This document shows, in pieces, positions 4,863-5,500 of a stretch of 5,500 nucleotides of DNA (position 1 is the stretch's first letter; every line of letters begins with the position of its first letter). The position numbers and the translations under genes are program-made. The DNA is from DATKDU01 sp035649415 (GTDB taxonomy: Bacteria; Planctomycetota; Planctomycetia; Pirellulales; Pirellulaceae), in contig DASRJP010000344.1 in NCBI GenBank assembly GCA_035649415.1, positions 1-5,500 of the forward strand, written 5' to 3'. The notes beneath the pieces were generated by a model. The model worked only from the letters and a program-made list of their open reading frames with translations. It made no database searches and was not told the DNA's origin.

Positions 4863-5045
4863 AGCAGTTGGCGCCGGCTGCCCTCGGCCGCGTCTTGTCC
4901 GAATGCCGCTGGCGGGCCGTTTGCCGCTGGCCAGGGTGCTCGCCGGTCCGCACTGTCGGCAGCCACTTGGCACCCAAGTCAATCACGGCCGTTGCCACCC
5001 CCCGCTGCCTCGTCCCCACCGCCGTCGGACAGTCGCCGATACGAT

Positions 5046-5500
5046 TCATCGGCTGGCTTTGCTCGCGCCAGCCCCCTTCTTTTGCGACGACTTGGCCACG
5101 GCACGGCGTAATTCCCACCGCTCAAAGACGAGCGGTATTTTGTGCAAAAATTTATCGTTGAGGACCTTGACGGACCCGTCGGATCGAATCGCCAGCACCT
5201 TGCTTTCGCGCATTTCCCCATCGTAGGGGACGTGAACGACGTCGCCGGGCTTCAGCACTTCGTCCGCGCCGATCTCGACGAGTTGTTTGGAGATTTTCGG
5301 AAAAGTCCTAATAGCTTGCTCGAGCGTCTGTTTTTTGTCCGTCTGTCCAATCTTTAAGCGCCGGGCCGATTCGACTTCGTACATCTGCGCATCAAAGGTC
5401 TTTTGAAAGTCTTGCGCCGAAAGCTGCAATACTCGATCGCTCGCCATCACGACCAGCCCGCCATCCTGACGGGCGTTTTTCGGATATGCGAGCACAAACA
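5046..5500 (-). CDS. C-terminal part of an unrecognised protein with a probable small beta barrel
   Basis: The minus-strand frame is open from the right edge to TGA at 5048-5046, showing 150 residues. A GTG at 5495 is not needed as a start, because the frame continues past the edge; I treat the gene as N-terminally cut. Residues 21-75 look helical and charged (SARRLKIGQTDKKQTLEQAI), with no membrane segment. Residues 85-128 alternate like beta strands (GDVVHVPYDGE, ESKVLAIRSDGSVKVLND, IPLVFERWEL), suggesting a Tudor/SH3-like barrel. The tail from 136 is basic and low-complexity (KSSQKKGAGASKASR). I do not know the family. A GGCTGGC/GCCAGCC stem (5051-5057/5067-5073) overlaps the last codons but has no T-run to make it a terminator. 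The gene is convergent with 3909-4271. Confidence 0.75.
   Translation of the reverse strand, partial: FVLAYPKNARQDGGLVVMASDRVLQLSAQDFQKTFDAQMYEVESARRLKIGQTDKKQTLEQAIRTFPKISKQLVEIGADEVLKPGDVVHVPYDGEMRESKVLAIRSDGSVKVLNDKFLHKIPLVFERWELRRAVAKSSQKKGAGASKASR

Larger units (their letters stand above)
4272..5045. other. Gene-free spacer with structured repeats
   Basis: This 774-base stretch has no gene I can support. From 4279 to 4862 it carries hairpins, GGGTTCA units and the paired three-hairpin element. From 4863 to 5045 the sequence is GC-rich; open frames there and across 4642-5226 show no domain, run antisense to each other and overlap palindromes. It contains the convergent ends of the 3909-4271 gene and the minus-strand gene at 5046. 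No U-tract terminator is seen for either. Confidence 0.65.

Noticed and set aside
4642..5226. A 194-codon plus-strand frame, and overlapping frames at 4741-5118 and 4757-5161
   Set aside because: They read through palindromic repeats, overlap the antisense coding region at 5046 and show no domain or hydrophobic pattern. Several frames are open together, as expected of GC-rich non-coding DNA.
1..5500. A known defence, secretion or mobile-element system
   Set aside because: No transposase, integrase, nuclease, helicase or toxin motif is visible. The three larger proteins do not form a set I recognise.

Overview
The window looks like a piece of a planctomycete chromosome, most likely from the Pirellulales or a related group. 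This is inference from style, not from a marker gene. The clues are GC-rich sequence, widely spaced genes, a leucine-rich-repeat membrane protein, a zinc-ribbon/transmembrane/von Willebrand A protein with a glycine-rich linker, a small protein opening with a RDLLLLTVIVGMGLGWW-type membrane segment, and long spacers full of short hairpin words and 7-bp tandem repeats.

Layout. Positions 1-1348 (minus strand) hold most of a leucine-rich-repeat (LRR) protein whose C-terminal end lies beyond the left edge. A 179-bp pyrimidine-rich divergent spacer follows. Positions 1528-2712 (plus strand) hold a complete zinc-ribbon, membrane-anchored VWA protein. Positions 2713-3908 are about 1.2 kb without a convincing gene, carrying hairpin repeats and heptad arrays. 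Positions 3909-4271 (plus strand) hold a 120-residue membrane-anchored protein of unknown function. Positions 4272-5045 are a second gene-free stretch dominated by hairpin repeats, including two inverted copies of a three-hairpin element. Positions 5046-5500 (minus strand) hold the C-terminal 150 residues of an unrecognised protein that probably ends in a small beta barrel.

How the genes relate. I see no operon: each gene is separated from its neighbour by a spacer or by opposite orientation. The LRR and VWA genes are divergent and share one spacer, so joint regulation is possible but unproven. Both encode membrane-attached proteins with protein-binding domains. I recognise no defence system, CRISPR array, transposase, tRNA or rRNA.

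The most striking signal is non-coding. Two inverted copies of an element (about 4418-4758) each carry three hairpins of exactly 7-bp arms and 4-nt loops. Between the copies, 8 of the 21 base pairs differ, and every difference is compensated on the other arm. A second family, GACRGGYW-TCC-WRCCYGTC, occurs seven times with the same kind of paired changes. Four families of tandem heptads sit in the spacers, one of them ending directly at a start codon.
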